64,000 bases of DNA from DATCJA01 sp963734635 (GTDB lineage Bacteria; Acidobacteriota; Vicinamibacteria; Vicinamibacterales; UBA2999). Positions within the stretch are counted from its first letter, which is position 1, and each line of letters opens with the position of its first letter. A program made the position numbers and the translations under genes. The stretch lies in contig CAVTIA010000011.1 of the NCBI GenBank assembly GCA_963734635.1, positions 62,001-126,000 of the forward strand, given 5' to 3'. Of this stretch, positions 55,933-64,000 are shown piece by piece. The notes beneath the pieces are model-generated. The model was not told the origin of the DNA. It searched no databases and was given only the letters and a program-made list of their open reading frames with translations.

Positions 55933-56172
55933 TCAACGTGCGGCCTTGGACTTTCGCCGAGCCGCCCAATACTTCTTCATCCTCTGGCTAACGGCTCTCT
56001 TCTGGGCTGCTGACATCGCTCGCCGTCTTCGCCTATGGCCAACACCAGCCTTTCTCGCTGTTGAAGCGACCCGCCCGCCCAATACCTGCAAGGCTTGCCT
56101 CAGTGCCTCTGCCCGTCTCTCGATGTCTCTGAGTTCTGCCTTGATTGCTGTTACTACGTCGGTTTTTGCCAA
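55933..56172 (-). CDS. small basic hypothetical protein
   Basis: 79 residues from TTG 56172, chosen because GGGAGG lies 7 bases before it; an ATG at 56214 would add 14 residues without a ribosome-binding site. Coiled coil (VVTAIKAELRDIERRAEALR) then a very basic tail (GHRRRRRAMSAAQKRAVSQR, MKKYWAARRKSKAAR) as in a common acidobacterial DNA-binding-like small protein. Function unknown. Confidence 0.6.
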   Translation of the reverse strand: MAKTDVVTAIKAELRDIERRAEALRQALQVLGGRVASTARKAGVGHRRRRRAMSAAQKRAVSQRMKKYWAARRKSKAAR

Positions 56173-56203
56173 CTCGTTTGCCTCCCGTGGAATGACCGAG
56201 TGT

Positions 56204-56353
56204 ATCCGACGCAAAGGTATCCGGCAGCACCTTCAGGGCGTCGTCCCGCTTGAGTCCTGTGTGGTGCGCTCGCCAGACCTTGCCCATGCCGCCCTCGCCA
56301 ATCAGGGCGGTGACTTCGTACGGGCCGACGCGGCTACCGGGGCCGATGGGCAT
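56204..56353 (-). pseudogene. Ser/Thr kinase N-terminal remnant
   Basis: MPIGPGSRVGPYEVTALIGE, GGMGKVWRAHHTGLKRDDAL, KVLPDTFASD: the glycine loop and the start of the catalytic-Lys strand of the same kinase family as the 24.2-kb pseudogene. In this copy the Lys strand reads DDALKVLP. The rest is deleted; the small basic gene follows. Confidence 0.75.
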
Positions 56354-56540
56354 GTGCGGGGCATTCTACGGCATGAGCTGCGTTGTGAGGCCAGCCGAGC
56401 AACCGTCAACGCCGGGCAGTCGCAGGATGGAACGTCAAGGCGTTCCGAGTGACTGGGATGGGTTCGGCCAAGGCGCCGGTTGTCAGCATCGCGACGACGC
56501 GTTCGCTACATTGAGTGAACTCTGAGCTACCTTTGCGTAC

Positions 56541-57563
56541 ATGAAAAAGATCGGCTTTCTCTCCTTCGGGCACTGGACACCAGCGCCATACTCTGACGTA
56601 CGCACGGCGTCGGATGCCCTTCTGCAGTCGATCGAGCTCGCGGTAGCCGCCGAAGAGCTGGGCCTCGATGGCGCGTACTTCCGCGTGCACCACTTCGCAC
56701 GCCAGCTCGGCTCGCCGTTCCCGCTCCTCGCCGCCGTCGGCGCGCGCACGAAGAAGATCGAGATCGGGACAGCCGTCATCGACATGCGCTACGAGAATCC
56801 AATGTACATGGCCGAGGATGCTGGTGCCGCGGACATCATCGCTGGTGGGCGTCTGCAACTGGGCATCAGCCGCGGATCACCGGAACAGGTGATCGACGGC
56901 TGGCGGTATTTCGGCTATGCGCCGCGTGACGGCGAAACGGCGGCCGACATGGCGCGGCGCCACGCTGAAGTGTTCCTCAAACTGCTGAATGGCGAGGGCT
57001 TCGCGGAACCCAACCCCCGGCCCATGTTTCCCAATCCGCCGGGGCTGCTGCGCCTCGAGCCCTTTTCAGAAGGATTGCGCGAGCGAATCTGGTGGGGTTC
57101 GAGTTCCAACGCGACGTCCAAGTGGGCCGCGAAACTGGGCATGAACCTCCAGAGTTCGACGCTCAAAGATGATGAAACCGGCGAGCCGCTTCACGTACAG
57201 CAGCGCAAGCAGATTGAAGCCTATCGTGAGGCGTGGAAGGACGCCGGACACCGGCGTGAGCCACGCGTGTCTGTCAGCCGCAGCATCTTCGCGCTCGTCG
57301 ACGACCGCGACCGGGCTTACTTCGGTCGCGACGCCCGCGACCAGGACCAGGTCGGCTACATCGACGCGAACACGCGGGCCATCTTCGGCCGATCGTACGC
57401 CGCGGCACCCGACGTGTTGGTCAAAGAACTCGCGGGCGACGAGGCTATCAAGGTGGCCGATACGTTGCTGCTCACGATCCCGAACCAGTTGGGTGTGGAC
57501 TACAACGCCCACGTGCTCGAAAGCATCCTCAAGTACGTCGCTCCGGAACTCGGCTGGCGCTGA
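56541..57563 (+). CDS. LLM-class flavin-dependent oxidoreductase
   Basis: 340 residues. KKIGFLSFGHWTPAPYSDVR, LGLDGAYFRVHHFARQLGSP, EIGTAVIDMRYENPMYMAED and RLQLGISRGSPEQVIDGWRY follow the bacterial luciferase TIM-barrel (F420 or FMN) pattern. These enzymes act as monooxygenases or F420-dependent reductases in the cytoplasm. The prosthetic group and substrate are not certain. Monocistronic. Confidence 0.88.
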   Translation: MKKIGFLSFGHWTPAPYSDVRTASDALLQSIELAVAAEELGLDGAYFRVHHFARQLGSPFPLLAAVGARTKKIEIGTAVIDMRYENPMYMAEDAGAADIIAGGRLQLGISRGSPEQVIDGWRYFGYAPRDGETAADMARRHAEVFLKLLNGEGFAEPNPRPMFPNPPGLLRLEPFSEGLRERIWWGSSSNATSKWAAKLGMNLQSSTLKDDETGEPLHVQQRKQIEAYREAWKDAGHRREPRVSVSRSIFALVDDRDRAYFGRDARDQDQVGYIDANTRAIFGRSYAAAPDVLVKELAGDEAIKVADTLLLTIPNQLGVDYNAHVLESILKYVAPELGWR

Positions 57564-57691
57564 CCGCGAACTGTGGTGACGGAACGCTCAGGACCCAGCC
57601 GCCCTCTGCTTACGCGTGACTTGGTGTGCGCAGGTACGTGTCCTCTGAAGTGAAATAGAAACACTCAGAAGCCTCATAAGACTCTGCGTCG

Positions 57692-58798
57692 TCACCGCGA
57701 ACCCACGTTGTACTGCACGTCGTCGAACGTGATCTCGATGTACGCGTAGTCACCACTCGGCTCATGCCACCGAGCCTCGCCGCCTGAGGCCAGGCGGACC
57801 GGGCCGAACGAGCGGTAGTCCGAGAGCGGCGTGGACCACCGCACCTCCTTCACGCTCTTCCCGTCAGGCGAAGTCTGGTACCGGTCGTCAGACCAGAAGT
57901 TCGTCAACTCACCGACGTCGTTGAACGACAGCTCGGCCCGAATCGTGTGGCCCGCATTCGTGAAACTCGCCCGCGCGGTTCGGTCGTCGACCGATTCCCA
58001 CACGATCGCGGGATCGATCAGCGTGGCGGGCGCGATGACGCACATGTCGTTGAACATCGTGACAGTTTCGCCCTGGCTCATCTCGGGCCCCGAGACGTCG
58101 ACCACCGGCACGAGCGCCGCAGCCTTCACAGTCATCGTGGCCGACGGCCCGACGTATCGGTGGTATCCCTGCACCGGAATCGTGAACATCGACGCGTTCA
58201 GGTAGAACAGTCGCGCCGGCTCGTCGACGACGTTGTACTGCTCGGCTGCGAGCGGCATCCACCGACCGTCGCGGGCGTTCCTGATACGTCCGTGCATGCG
58301 GACATGAAAGTTGCGAACGCGCGGCTGCCCGACGACGTTGGCACGTCGGAGATAGCGCTGCACCGGGGCTGGCAGGTGTGCCAGGTCCGCGTCGCTGATC
58401 GGCCCAGTCGGCGCGGGGCGCGCAAGCAAGCGATCGACGTCATGTTCGTACGCCGCGCGCAGGCTGATCGGCCCTTGCGCCAGGAAGCCAAAGATGACGC
58501 CCGTCAGCGCGACGAGGTTGCCGAGCGCGCCGAATTTCGCGTCGATCCACGAGGAAACGATGACGAACATCGAGACGACAATCGCGCAGGCCCCGATCGC
58601 CCACCAGCCGCGTGGCCAGAGGAACAGTGCTGCAGCCGCGGCGAGGAAGAGCACAGCGGCGAGAAGCCATCCGACTCCGAGCCATGGAGAGACAGGCTGC
58701 GTCAATTGCGGCAGGTCGGCCAACCCGAACGCTTTCGCAAAGCCGAGCACGTGAATGACGGCGTGCACGACGAGCACGATCGCAAAGACGACGGTCAT
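57692..58798 (-). CDS. membrane protein with DUF6544/DUF6920-like domain
   Basis: 368 residues from ATG 58798, overlapping the upstream stop (ATGA). Four hydrophobic segments (VVFAIVLVVHAVIHVLGFAK ... LGNLVALTGVIFGFLAQ) and then a soluble beta-rich domain (LPAPVQRYLRRANVVGQP, FYLNASMFTIPVQGYHRY, TFDDVQYNVGSR). Families with this domain are membrane proteins of unknown role, sometimes with lipid-binding folds. Last gene of a leftward group. Confidence 0.7.
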   Translation of the reverse strand: MTVVFAIVLVVHAVIHVLGFAKAFGLADLPQLTQPVSPWLGVGWLLAAVLFLAAAAALFLWPRGWWAIGACAIVVSMFVIVSSWIDAKFGALGNLVALTGVIFGFLAQGPISLRAAYEHDVDRLLARPAPTGPISDADLAHLPAPVQRYLRRANVVGQPRVRNFHVRMHGRIRNARDGRWMPLAAEQYNVVDEPARLFYLNASMFTIPVQGYHRYVGPSATMTVKAAALVPVVDVSGPEMSQGETVTMFNDMCVIAPATLIDPAIVWESVDDRTARASFTNAGHTIRAELSFNDVGELTNFWSDDRYQTSPDGKSVKEVRWSTPLSDYRSFGPVRLASGGEARWHEPSGDYAYIEITFDDVQYNVGSR

Positions 58799-59496
58799 GC
58801 TGGGCGCGGGCGCCGTTCGGCGTCCGCCCTCAACGGCTTGAGGGAGGCCCATCGAATCAGGATGATGCCCGGTGACAGGAAGGACCAATATCGTCGGAAC
58901 TTTGCTCGTGCCGTGGAGTCCGTGGCGAGGGCGCGTGTTTCAGTGCGAAAGATCGATGCGTTCGCGCCGATCGGGTCGGCACGCAATGTCCAGACGATCT
59001 TCACGTAGTCGGGTTCGTCAAAGGCGGCGAACTCGTGCGGCGGCAACGAACGGAACACGACATTTGCCTCCCACGGCTGCGTGACCGCGCCCATGACAAC
59101 CTCTCGGCCCGGCACTTCCGCAAGCACTCCCCACCCAAGCGACTTGGTCAGTGCCAGCAATCCACAGGGATGCGCCGCACTGTCTGGTTCGCTACCGAGC
59201 AAGACTTCGCGCGCTTTGAAGATCGCGCGCGCGACCGGCAACGCCATCAGGTCCTGCTCGCATGCTGCTGCGAACGTGACCTCGGCGGGCGCGGCGACAT
59301 GGATGTGATGACGTTCTGCGACTTCGCAGACCGGCATGAACTGATCGAGCAGCGGGTCAACATCGTCAGCACCTGCGGGCGCCGGATGTCCATATCGCAG
59401 CCACGTCATGCCCACGTAGCTCGCGTACGCGCCGGTCAGCACTCCAAGCGCGCCAGCTGCCGATTTCAACGCGTTGCGCATGTTCATGCTTGCCAT
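58795..59496 (-). CDS. hypothetical SRPBCC-like protein with N-terminal helix
   Basis: 233 residues. An N-terminal hydrophobic segment (LGVLTGAYASYVGMTWLRYG) is followed by a domain (HHIHVAAPAEVTFAAACEQD, FRSLPPHEFAAFDEPDYVKI, WTLRADPIGANASIFRTET) with the layout of polyketide-cyclase/START-like proteins. 3 bp after the upstream SRPBCC gene. Role unknown, perhaps binding a lipid or aromatic. Confidence 0.65.
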   Translation of the reverse strand: MASMNMRNALKSAAGALGVLTGAYASYVGMTWLRYGHPAPAGADDVDPLLDQFMPVCEVAERHHIHVAAPAEVTFAAACEQDLMALPVARAIFKAREVLLGSEPDSAAHPCGLLALTKSLGWGVLAEVPGREVVMGAVTQPWEANVVFRSLPPHEFAAFDEPDYVKIVWTLRADPIGANASIFRTETRALATDSTARAKFRRYWSFLSPGIILIRWASLKPLRADAERRPRPA

Positions 59497-59499
59497 GGC

Positions 59500-60143
59500 T
59501 CATGCCGCACGCCGACCGCCGTGAGTTCCGGTGCGACCGGCTCGCAGCGCTTCGGCGCGCTCCTTGATCCCAAGCAACATTCGCCGCGTCATGAGAAATC
59601 CCGCAGGCTCGATCGCATACGTGAACAGCCGCGCCCACACCGTGCTCGTGCGAACGCGGCTGCGCGACACGAGTCGGGTTCGTTTCTCGTCAATCTTGTA
59701 GAGGCCGAACTGCCACACCCAATCGAAGGCGCCCATGTTCCGCATATCCAGCACGAGTGCGCGACTGGGTTCGACGATGGCCACAGGCCAGCTCGGGCCC
59801 CGGCCGAGGGGAATTTCGTCACCGACGGCGAGCGCCTGAAACTCCGGGAGGATACGGGTGGCGCTCGGGCGATCCAAATAGCCGAACAGCCGGTCGAGCC
59901 AGTCGTAGCTGTACAGACCGCCGCGCTGATAGCCGACCTGCACCAGCCAGGGCCAGATGTCTTCCGGCGGCGCGTCGACGCTGACGGCCATCGTGCCTGA
60001 ATACGTCGGATCCACGAGCAGGCTGTCGCCCGCCATGACGCGCACCCGATCGGACGGAGGGCGCCCCAACGGCTCATCCACTGCCGAATCGGAAACCAAT
60101 ACAGCACCGCCAGAATGAAAATCACGAAGAGGGCCGGAACCAT
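59500..60143 (-). CDS. membrane-anchored SRPBCC protein, one-base frameshift
   Basis: True start ATG 60143 behind AAGGAGATCCCC: MVPALFVIFILAVLYWFPIR is a membrane anchor. A lost C (in a CCC run near 60062) shifts RQWMSRWGA to PPSDRVRVMAGDSLLVDPTY, then GTMAVSVDAPPEDIWPWLVQ, GYQRGGLYSYDWLDRLFGYL and SRVRTSTVWARLFTYAIEP, a START/SRPBCC domain. An ATG at 60033 could give a protein without the anchor. Natural or a sequence error is unclear. Confidence 0.68.
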
Positions 60144-60175
60144 GGGGATCTCCTTTCAGCTGACGCAGAGGCCAA

Positions 60176-61097
60176 CTACGCCACGGAGCGCTCGGTTATC
60201 GCGCCTCGATTGTCAGTTCGTGTCTCCTTCAGGAAATCGAGCACGCGCGCATCCACGATTCGACGTTGACTGAAACACATGTCGTGGCTGGACTCTGGCA
60301 CCAGTTCGCCTTGGACGTCCGGAAAGAGCCGGCGAGCCCGGGCCAATGCCGTTGCCGGGTCGCAGATCACCTCGTGGTCGCCGATGAGCAGCAGTGTCGG
60401 GACACGCATCGCCCGCAGTCGGTCGTCAGGGAACAAAACGGGCATCACACGCAACGTCTCGACGGGAACTCGAAAATGCTTCAAACCGAGATACGTCAGC
60501 TCGAGCACATACCGTGCATCCGTCCCAGTGATTCCCAGCCAGCGCATGAACCAGTTCACCGTGACACGTGTCGGGAACCACACCATGAGCATCCCGCGCA
60601 GGCTGAACTGTCTGGCCATCGGCACGAAGCCTCCGCCCGGAGACAGCAGCACGAGCTTCTGCACACGTTCGGGCGCGGCGACGGCAAAGTTGAGGGCCAG
60701 CCACCCTCCGTACGACTGGCCAATGAGACAGATGCGGTCGAGGTGCAGTGCGTCCAACGTCTCGGCGAGCCACATCGCGTAATCTTCGGCATTTCGTATC
60801 GGACCCCGTGGGAATGCTCTTGCTGGGCTGACCCATGACGTCGACGGCGTAGACGCGATAGTCCTTGCTGAAATCGGCGATGTTGGGCGACCACATGGCC
60901 GATGTCGCCATATAGCCGTGCAAGAGCACCAACGGTGGAGCATCTTTCGGCCCACTCACGATGATGTGTGTCACCCCGAATCGGCCTGGAACCTCCATCT
61001 CTTCGTACGGAACAGGCCACAGCTTCATCGCGGCGTGATACGCAGCGAGAAATGCCGCTTCACCTTCGGGAGTCTTGAACGCAGATGCATTAGACAT
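60176..61097 (-). CDS. alpha/beta hydrolase, +1 frameshift in a G-run
   Basis: PPLVLLHGYMATSAMWSPNI (oxyanion HG), then VYAVDVMGQPSKSIPTG; an extra G in GGGG near 60810 shifts the frame to PIRNAEDYAMWLAETLDALH, LIGQSYGGWLALNFAVAAPE (nucleophile Ser), LLLIGDHEVICDPATALARA (Asp) and LVPESSHDMCFSQRRIVDAR (His). Complete Ser-Asp-His triad. An esterase-like enzyme, first gene of the leftward group with the SRPBCC genes. Confidence 0.8.
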
Positions 61098-61142
61098 GGC
61101 CATCTTCGCTCGCTTGGCAATGGAGAACGACACCACGGGCAA

Positions 61143-61829
61143 CTCCGTGATCGAGGACGCATGAACCTTGCCGATCGCAATTCCCTTAAATCACCGGAAG
61201 CATTGCGTCGCCGCCGCCGAAACCTCAGGGATCGCGCGGAATAATCCCCATTGACGTGCGGAATAACGCCAGGGAACGTCGGGGTCCGGCGCTGTCGCGC
61301 CACTGTCATCCCCACCTCCCTACGTCGCTACACCCGATGAATGACGCAAGAAGAAGGACGACAGAGCGTGGGCGGCATCCGCGTTGCACACCAGACGAGC
61401 TTCGTCGGCACTCGTAGCGATTCGCTTTGACACTTGCGTATATCGGGGTTTTCCGCCCGCAAGATCTGTTACTCGACGCTGCAGATTCGTAATCGACGGG
61501 CGGAAGCGGAGCCCGTGACCGCAGCCGATAAGAAAAGTAAAGAAGGGATGTAAGACCGATGTTAACAGCCTCTCTCGTTTGCTGGGGCGTTCTCGTAGCG
61601 ATGGTGGCAGTAAGCAATCACGGCAAATAACATTGCCAACCATACTGTCCGATCGCCTCGCACAGTAGAGGCGAGAGTTGTCACCTCGTTGACGGCTCTC
61701 GCCTTCCCACACGCATAATCACCTTCAAACCACGCGCTCCCGGAACATCGCCGAAGAACGTTTCCTCTTCGTGCGCGCCAATTGAGCCTCGTCGGGCTTG
61801 CGCGCAGATCTGCATCGGCTCACACTCTT
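61143..61829. other. 687-bp spacer, no gene seen
   Basis: Downstream of nothing recognisable: open frames on both strands are Arg/Ser-rich without motifs. It leads into the GGGGATC tandem repeat and the aldo/keto reductase. Confidence 0.35.
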
Positions 61830-61902
61830 CGGGGATCGGGATCGGGATCGGGGATCGGGGATCGGGGATCGGGGATCCGGGATCCGGGATCGGGGATCCG
61901 GT
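61830..61902 (+). repeat. GGG(G)ATC tandem repeat
   Basis: About ten units alternating GGGATC, GGGGATC and GGGGATCC. It ends 23 bp before the aldo/keto reductase ATG (61926), between it and any promoter, and may form G-rich structure or vary in copy number. Confidence 0.85.
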
Positions 61903-61925
61903 GGCCGATCCGTCGTGGAGGATTC

Positions 61926-62891
61926 ATGCCAGCAGATCAAGCGGGGAACGACGAGATGTTGTACAGGGTGCTCGGCCGGACAGGACAGCGTGTGTCCGCG
62001 ATCGGTCTGGGCGGGTGGCATATCGGCTTCAAAGACCTGGAGGAACGCCTCAGCATTCGAATCATTCGCGAGGCCATCGATCGCGGCATCAACTTCCTCG
62101 ACAACAGCTGGGACTACAACGAAGGCGCCAGCGAAATTCGCATGGGTAAAGCGCTTCGTGACGGCTATCGCGAGAAAGCTTTTCTCATGACCAAGATCGA
62201 CGGCCGCTCGAAAGCTGAGGCACAGCGCCAGCTAGAGGAATCTCTTCGCCGCCTTCAGACCGATTGCATCGATCTGGTGCAGCATCATGAGATTCTGCGG
62301 TACGAGGACCCGCACCGTATCTTCGACGAAGAAGGCGCGAACCAGGCGCTCGTCGAGGCGCAGAAAGCCGGAAAGGTCCGCTTCATCGGCTTTACGGGAC
62401 ACAAGCATCCCCACATTCACCTCCACACGCTCGAAGTCGCCCGCGAAAATGACTTCGTCTTCGACACGGTTCAACTGCCGCTGAATGTCATGGATGCGCA
62501 TTACCGCAGCTTCGAACAGATGGTCGTACCCGAACTGGTGAAGCAGAACATCGGGGTGCTCGGCATGAAGAGCCTCGCAAACGGCATCATCCCGAGATCG
62601 GGCACTGTCACAGCGATCGAGTGTCTGCAGTACGCGCTCAGCCTCCCCACTTCCGTCGTCATTACGGGCATCGACAGCATGGACCGGCTCGAGCAGGCGT
62701 TCGAAGCGGTGCGTACGTTCCGGCCGATGAACGAAGCGCAACGGAATGCGCTGCTCGCCAGGACGAAACAGGCGGCGTCACGCGGCCAATTCGAGCCGTT
62801 CAAGACAACATCCATCTTCGACGCGACGACGTATAACCCGTCGTGGCTGGGAGAGGAGCCGGAGCGAGTGCGGCAGGTGATGCCTCAATAG
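61926..62891 (+). CDS. aldo/keto reductase
   Basis: 321 residues from ATG 61926 (GGAGG before it); the frame runs upstream through the repeat but has no better start. AKR fold: RVSAIGLGGWHIGFKDLEER, RGINFLDNSWDYNEGASEIR with the Tyr of the tetrad, DLVQHHEILRYEDPHRIFDE with His, and the C-terminal VITGIDSMDRLEQAF NADPH loop. It reduces aldehydes or ketones with NADPH; Tyr is conserved, so it is probably active. Confidence 0.88.
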   Translation: MPADQAGNDEMLYRVLGRTGQRVSAIGLGGWHIGFKDLEERLSIRIIREAIDRGINFLDNSWDYNEGASEIRMGKALRDGYREKAFLMTKIDGRSKAEAQRQLEESLRRLQTDCIDLVQHHEILRYEDPHRIFDEEGANQALVEAQKAGKVRFIGFTGHKHPHIHLHTLEVARENDFVFDTVQLPLNVMDAHYRSFEQMVVPELVKQNIGVLGMKSLANGIIPRSGTVTAIECLQYALSLPTSVVITGIDSMDRLEQAFEAVRTFRPMNEAQRNALLARTKQAASRGQFEPFKTTSIFDATTYNPSWLGEEPERVRQVMPQ

Positions 62892-62997
62892 ATGTGCGGA
62901 CACGTCGGCACGCAACGGTCGAGCTGGTCCCGAACACCGCGAGAAGCGACGGCTATAATGGCGCGCGAACCGGGCACAACCGTCCTCTGAGGTACTC

Positions 62998-64000
62998 ATG
63001 CTGACAAGTGCGTCGCACATAGCCACGTGTTTGAGCCTCACAAAAGCCATCAGCAAGAGCCGCACGGTGGAGGACATCTATTCGGCCGCGCTGGACGCGC
63101 TCAGTTCCGGTCTGGGTGTGGATCGCGCGTCGATTCTTCTGTTCGATCCCGACGGCGTGATGCGATTCAAGGCGTATCGCGGACTCTCGGACGATTATCG
63201 CCGCGCGGTCGAGGGCCACACCCCCTGGAAGCCTGACTGTCCCGACCCACAGCCGATCTGGGTCTCCGATGTGGCGACCGACTCGTCGCTTGCGGCATAT
63301 CTGCCTCTGTTTGCGACGGAGAGAATCGCGGCACTGGCGTTCATTCCGCTGGTGAGCCTGGACCGCGTCATCGGGAAGTTCATGTTGTATTACCCCGCGA
63401 GGACGCACCCCAGTTCCGATGTTCTTCAGCTCGCTGGCGTCATCGCCGCCGAAGTGGCGTTTGCCGTCGAGCGCACCAGAACCGAGGAACAAGCGCGGAG
63501 AAGCGCGGAACGGCTCCGCTACGCGCTCGACGCCGCGTCCATGGGGACGTGGGAATGGGATCTCTCGACGAACCGGGTGCTGTGGTCTGACAATCTGTCG
63601 TCGATTCACGGTTTACCCGAAGGCTCATTTGACGGGACGTTTGCCAGCTACGAACGCGAGATTCATCCGGACGACCGCGAGCGTGTGTTCGCGTCGATTC
63701 ACAAGGCACTGAACGAAGGCATCCCACACGACGTCGAGTACCGCATCGTGGGTCCCGACGGGACCATACGATGGTGTGAAGGCAAGGGGCGCGTCGAGTA
63801 CGAGAATGGCCGGCCCGCGCGCATGACCGGCGTGTGCATGATGGTGACGCGCCGAAAGGAGGCTGAACTCGCCAGGCTCGCGGCCGCGGAGGAGTCGAGT
63901 CGCCTGAAAGACGAATTCCTGGCGACGTTGTCACATGAGCTCAGAACACCGCTGAATGCGATCCTCGGCTGGGCGCAGATGCTTCACACGGGCGAATTGT
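62998..64000 (+). CDS. GAF-PAS histidine kinase, partial
   Basis: Runs off the right edge; ~334 residues are visible from ATG 62998. A GAF domain (~20-160, DALSSGLGVDRASILLFDPD, IAALAFIPLVSLDRVIGKFM), a PAS_3-type domain (~175-290, LDAASMGTWEWDLSTNRVLW, EIHPDDRERVFASIH, EYRIVGPDGTIRWCEGKGRV) and the HisKA H-box LATLSHELRTPLNAILGWAQ with the phosphorylated His are complete. The ATPase lies outside. No membrane segment, so a cytoplasmic sensor. Confidence 0.92.
   Translation, partial: MLTSASHIATCLSLTKAISKSRTVEDIYSAALDALSSGLGVDRASILLFDPDGVMRFKAYRGLSDDYRRAVEGHTPWKPDCPDPQPIWVSDVATDSSLAAYLPLFATERIAALAFIPLVSLDRVIGKFMLYYPARTHPSSDVLQLAGVIAAEVAFAVERTRTEEQARRSAERLRYALDAASMGTWEWDLSTNRVLWSDNLSSIHGLPEGSFDGTFASYEREIHPDDRERVFASIHKALNEGIPHDVEYRIVGPDGTIRWCEGKGRVEYENGRPARMTGVCMMVTRRKEAELARLAAAEESSRLKDEFLATLSHELRTPLNAILGWAQMLHTGEL

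Noticed and set aside
55295..55969. Possible lipoprotein (LPLLAC) on the minus strand
   Set aside because: The hydrophobic run is followed by the integrase C-terminus and then reads through the tRNA remnant and REP insert; chance lipobox.

Overview
The window looks like a chromosomal stretch of a GC-rich soil-type bacterium, most likely an acidobacterium of the Vicinamibacteria type. This is inferred from gene content: a secreted DUF4159 protein, NHL-repeat secreted proteins, a lipoprotein prolyl oligopeptidase, a kinase of the 'GAGGMGEVY' type with a C-terminal beta-propeller, and a stand-alone gluconolactonase-type sugar-binding domain. No rRNA gene or named marker fixes the taxon.

Layout. 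1-9.9 kb is one leftward block: metX, metY, a CoA-binding protein, then a tightly packed glycan module (1229-aa GH-GT2-NHL fusion, ABC exporter, glycosyltransferase-like protein, partial GT4) with 4-bp overlaps or 1-bp gaps. 10-24 kb is ordinary chromosome: OsmC, an FAD oxidoreductase with no normal start codon, several secreted proteins, a phospholipase D-like protein and a prolyl oligopeptidase, with decayed genes near 18-19 kb. 24-27 kb is a near full-length Ser/Thr kinase broken by many single-base insertions. 27-29.5 kb is a graveyard with four copies of a 13-bp repeat. At 29.7-30.8 kb lies an intact TIR domain fused to a GH19-type peptidoglycan/chitin hydrolase, next to a truncated tyrosine recombinase. 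31.7-34.9 kb holds four small chromosomal genes.

37.7-55.9 kb is a genomic island. It begins at an intact tRNA-Ser(GGA) and ends at two displaced copies of that tRNA's 5' half plus the C-terminus of a tyrosine integrase. It carries a SPARTA defence pair (TIR-APAZ plus short Argonaute), an XRE regulator, a caspase-like protease with a zinc-ribbon head, a DUF6998-like protein, an ATP-dependent DNA ligase, a type III-like restriction helicase, an XRE-ImmA/IrrE + DUF4411 PIN pair split by an IS21 element (7-bp target duplication), and a DUF4160 + HTH pair behind a palindromic operator. Many island genes carry one frameshift, so the island is either decaying or carries sequencing indels. A large serine recombinase just left of the tRNA is split by an IS1634-type element (6-bp target duplication).

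56-64 kb is chromosome again: an LLM flavin oxidoreductase, a leftward four-gene group (alpha/beta hydrolase, two polyketide-cyclase-like proteins, a DUF6544-like membrane protein), an aldo/keto reductase behind a GGGGATC tandem repeat, and the start of a GAF-PAS histidine kinase that runs off the window.
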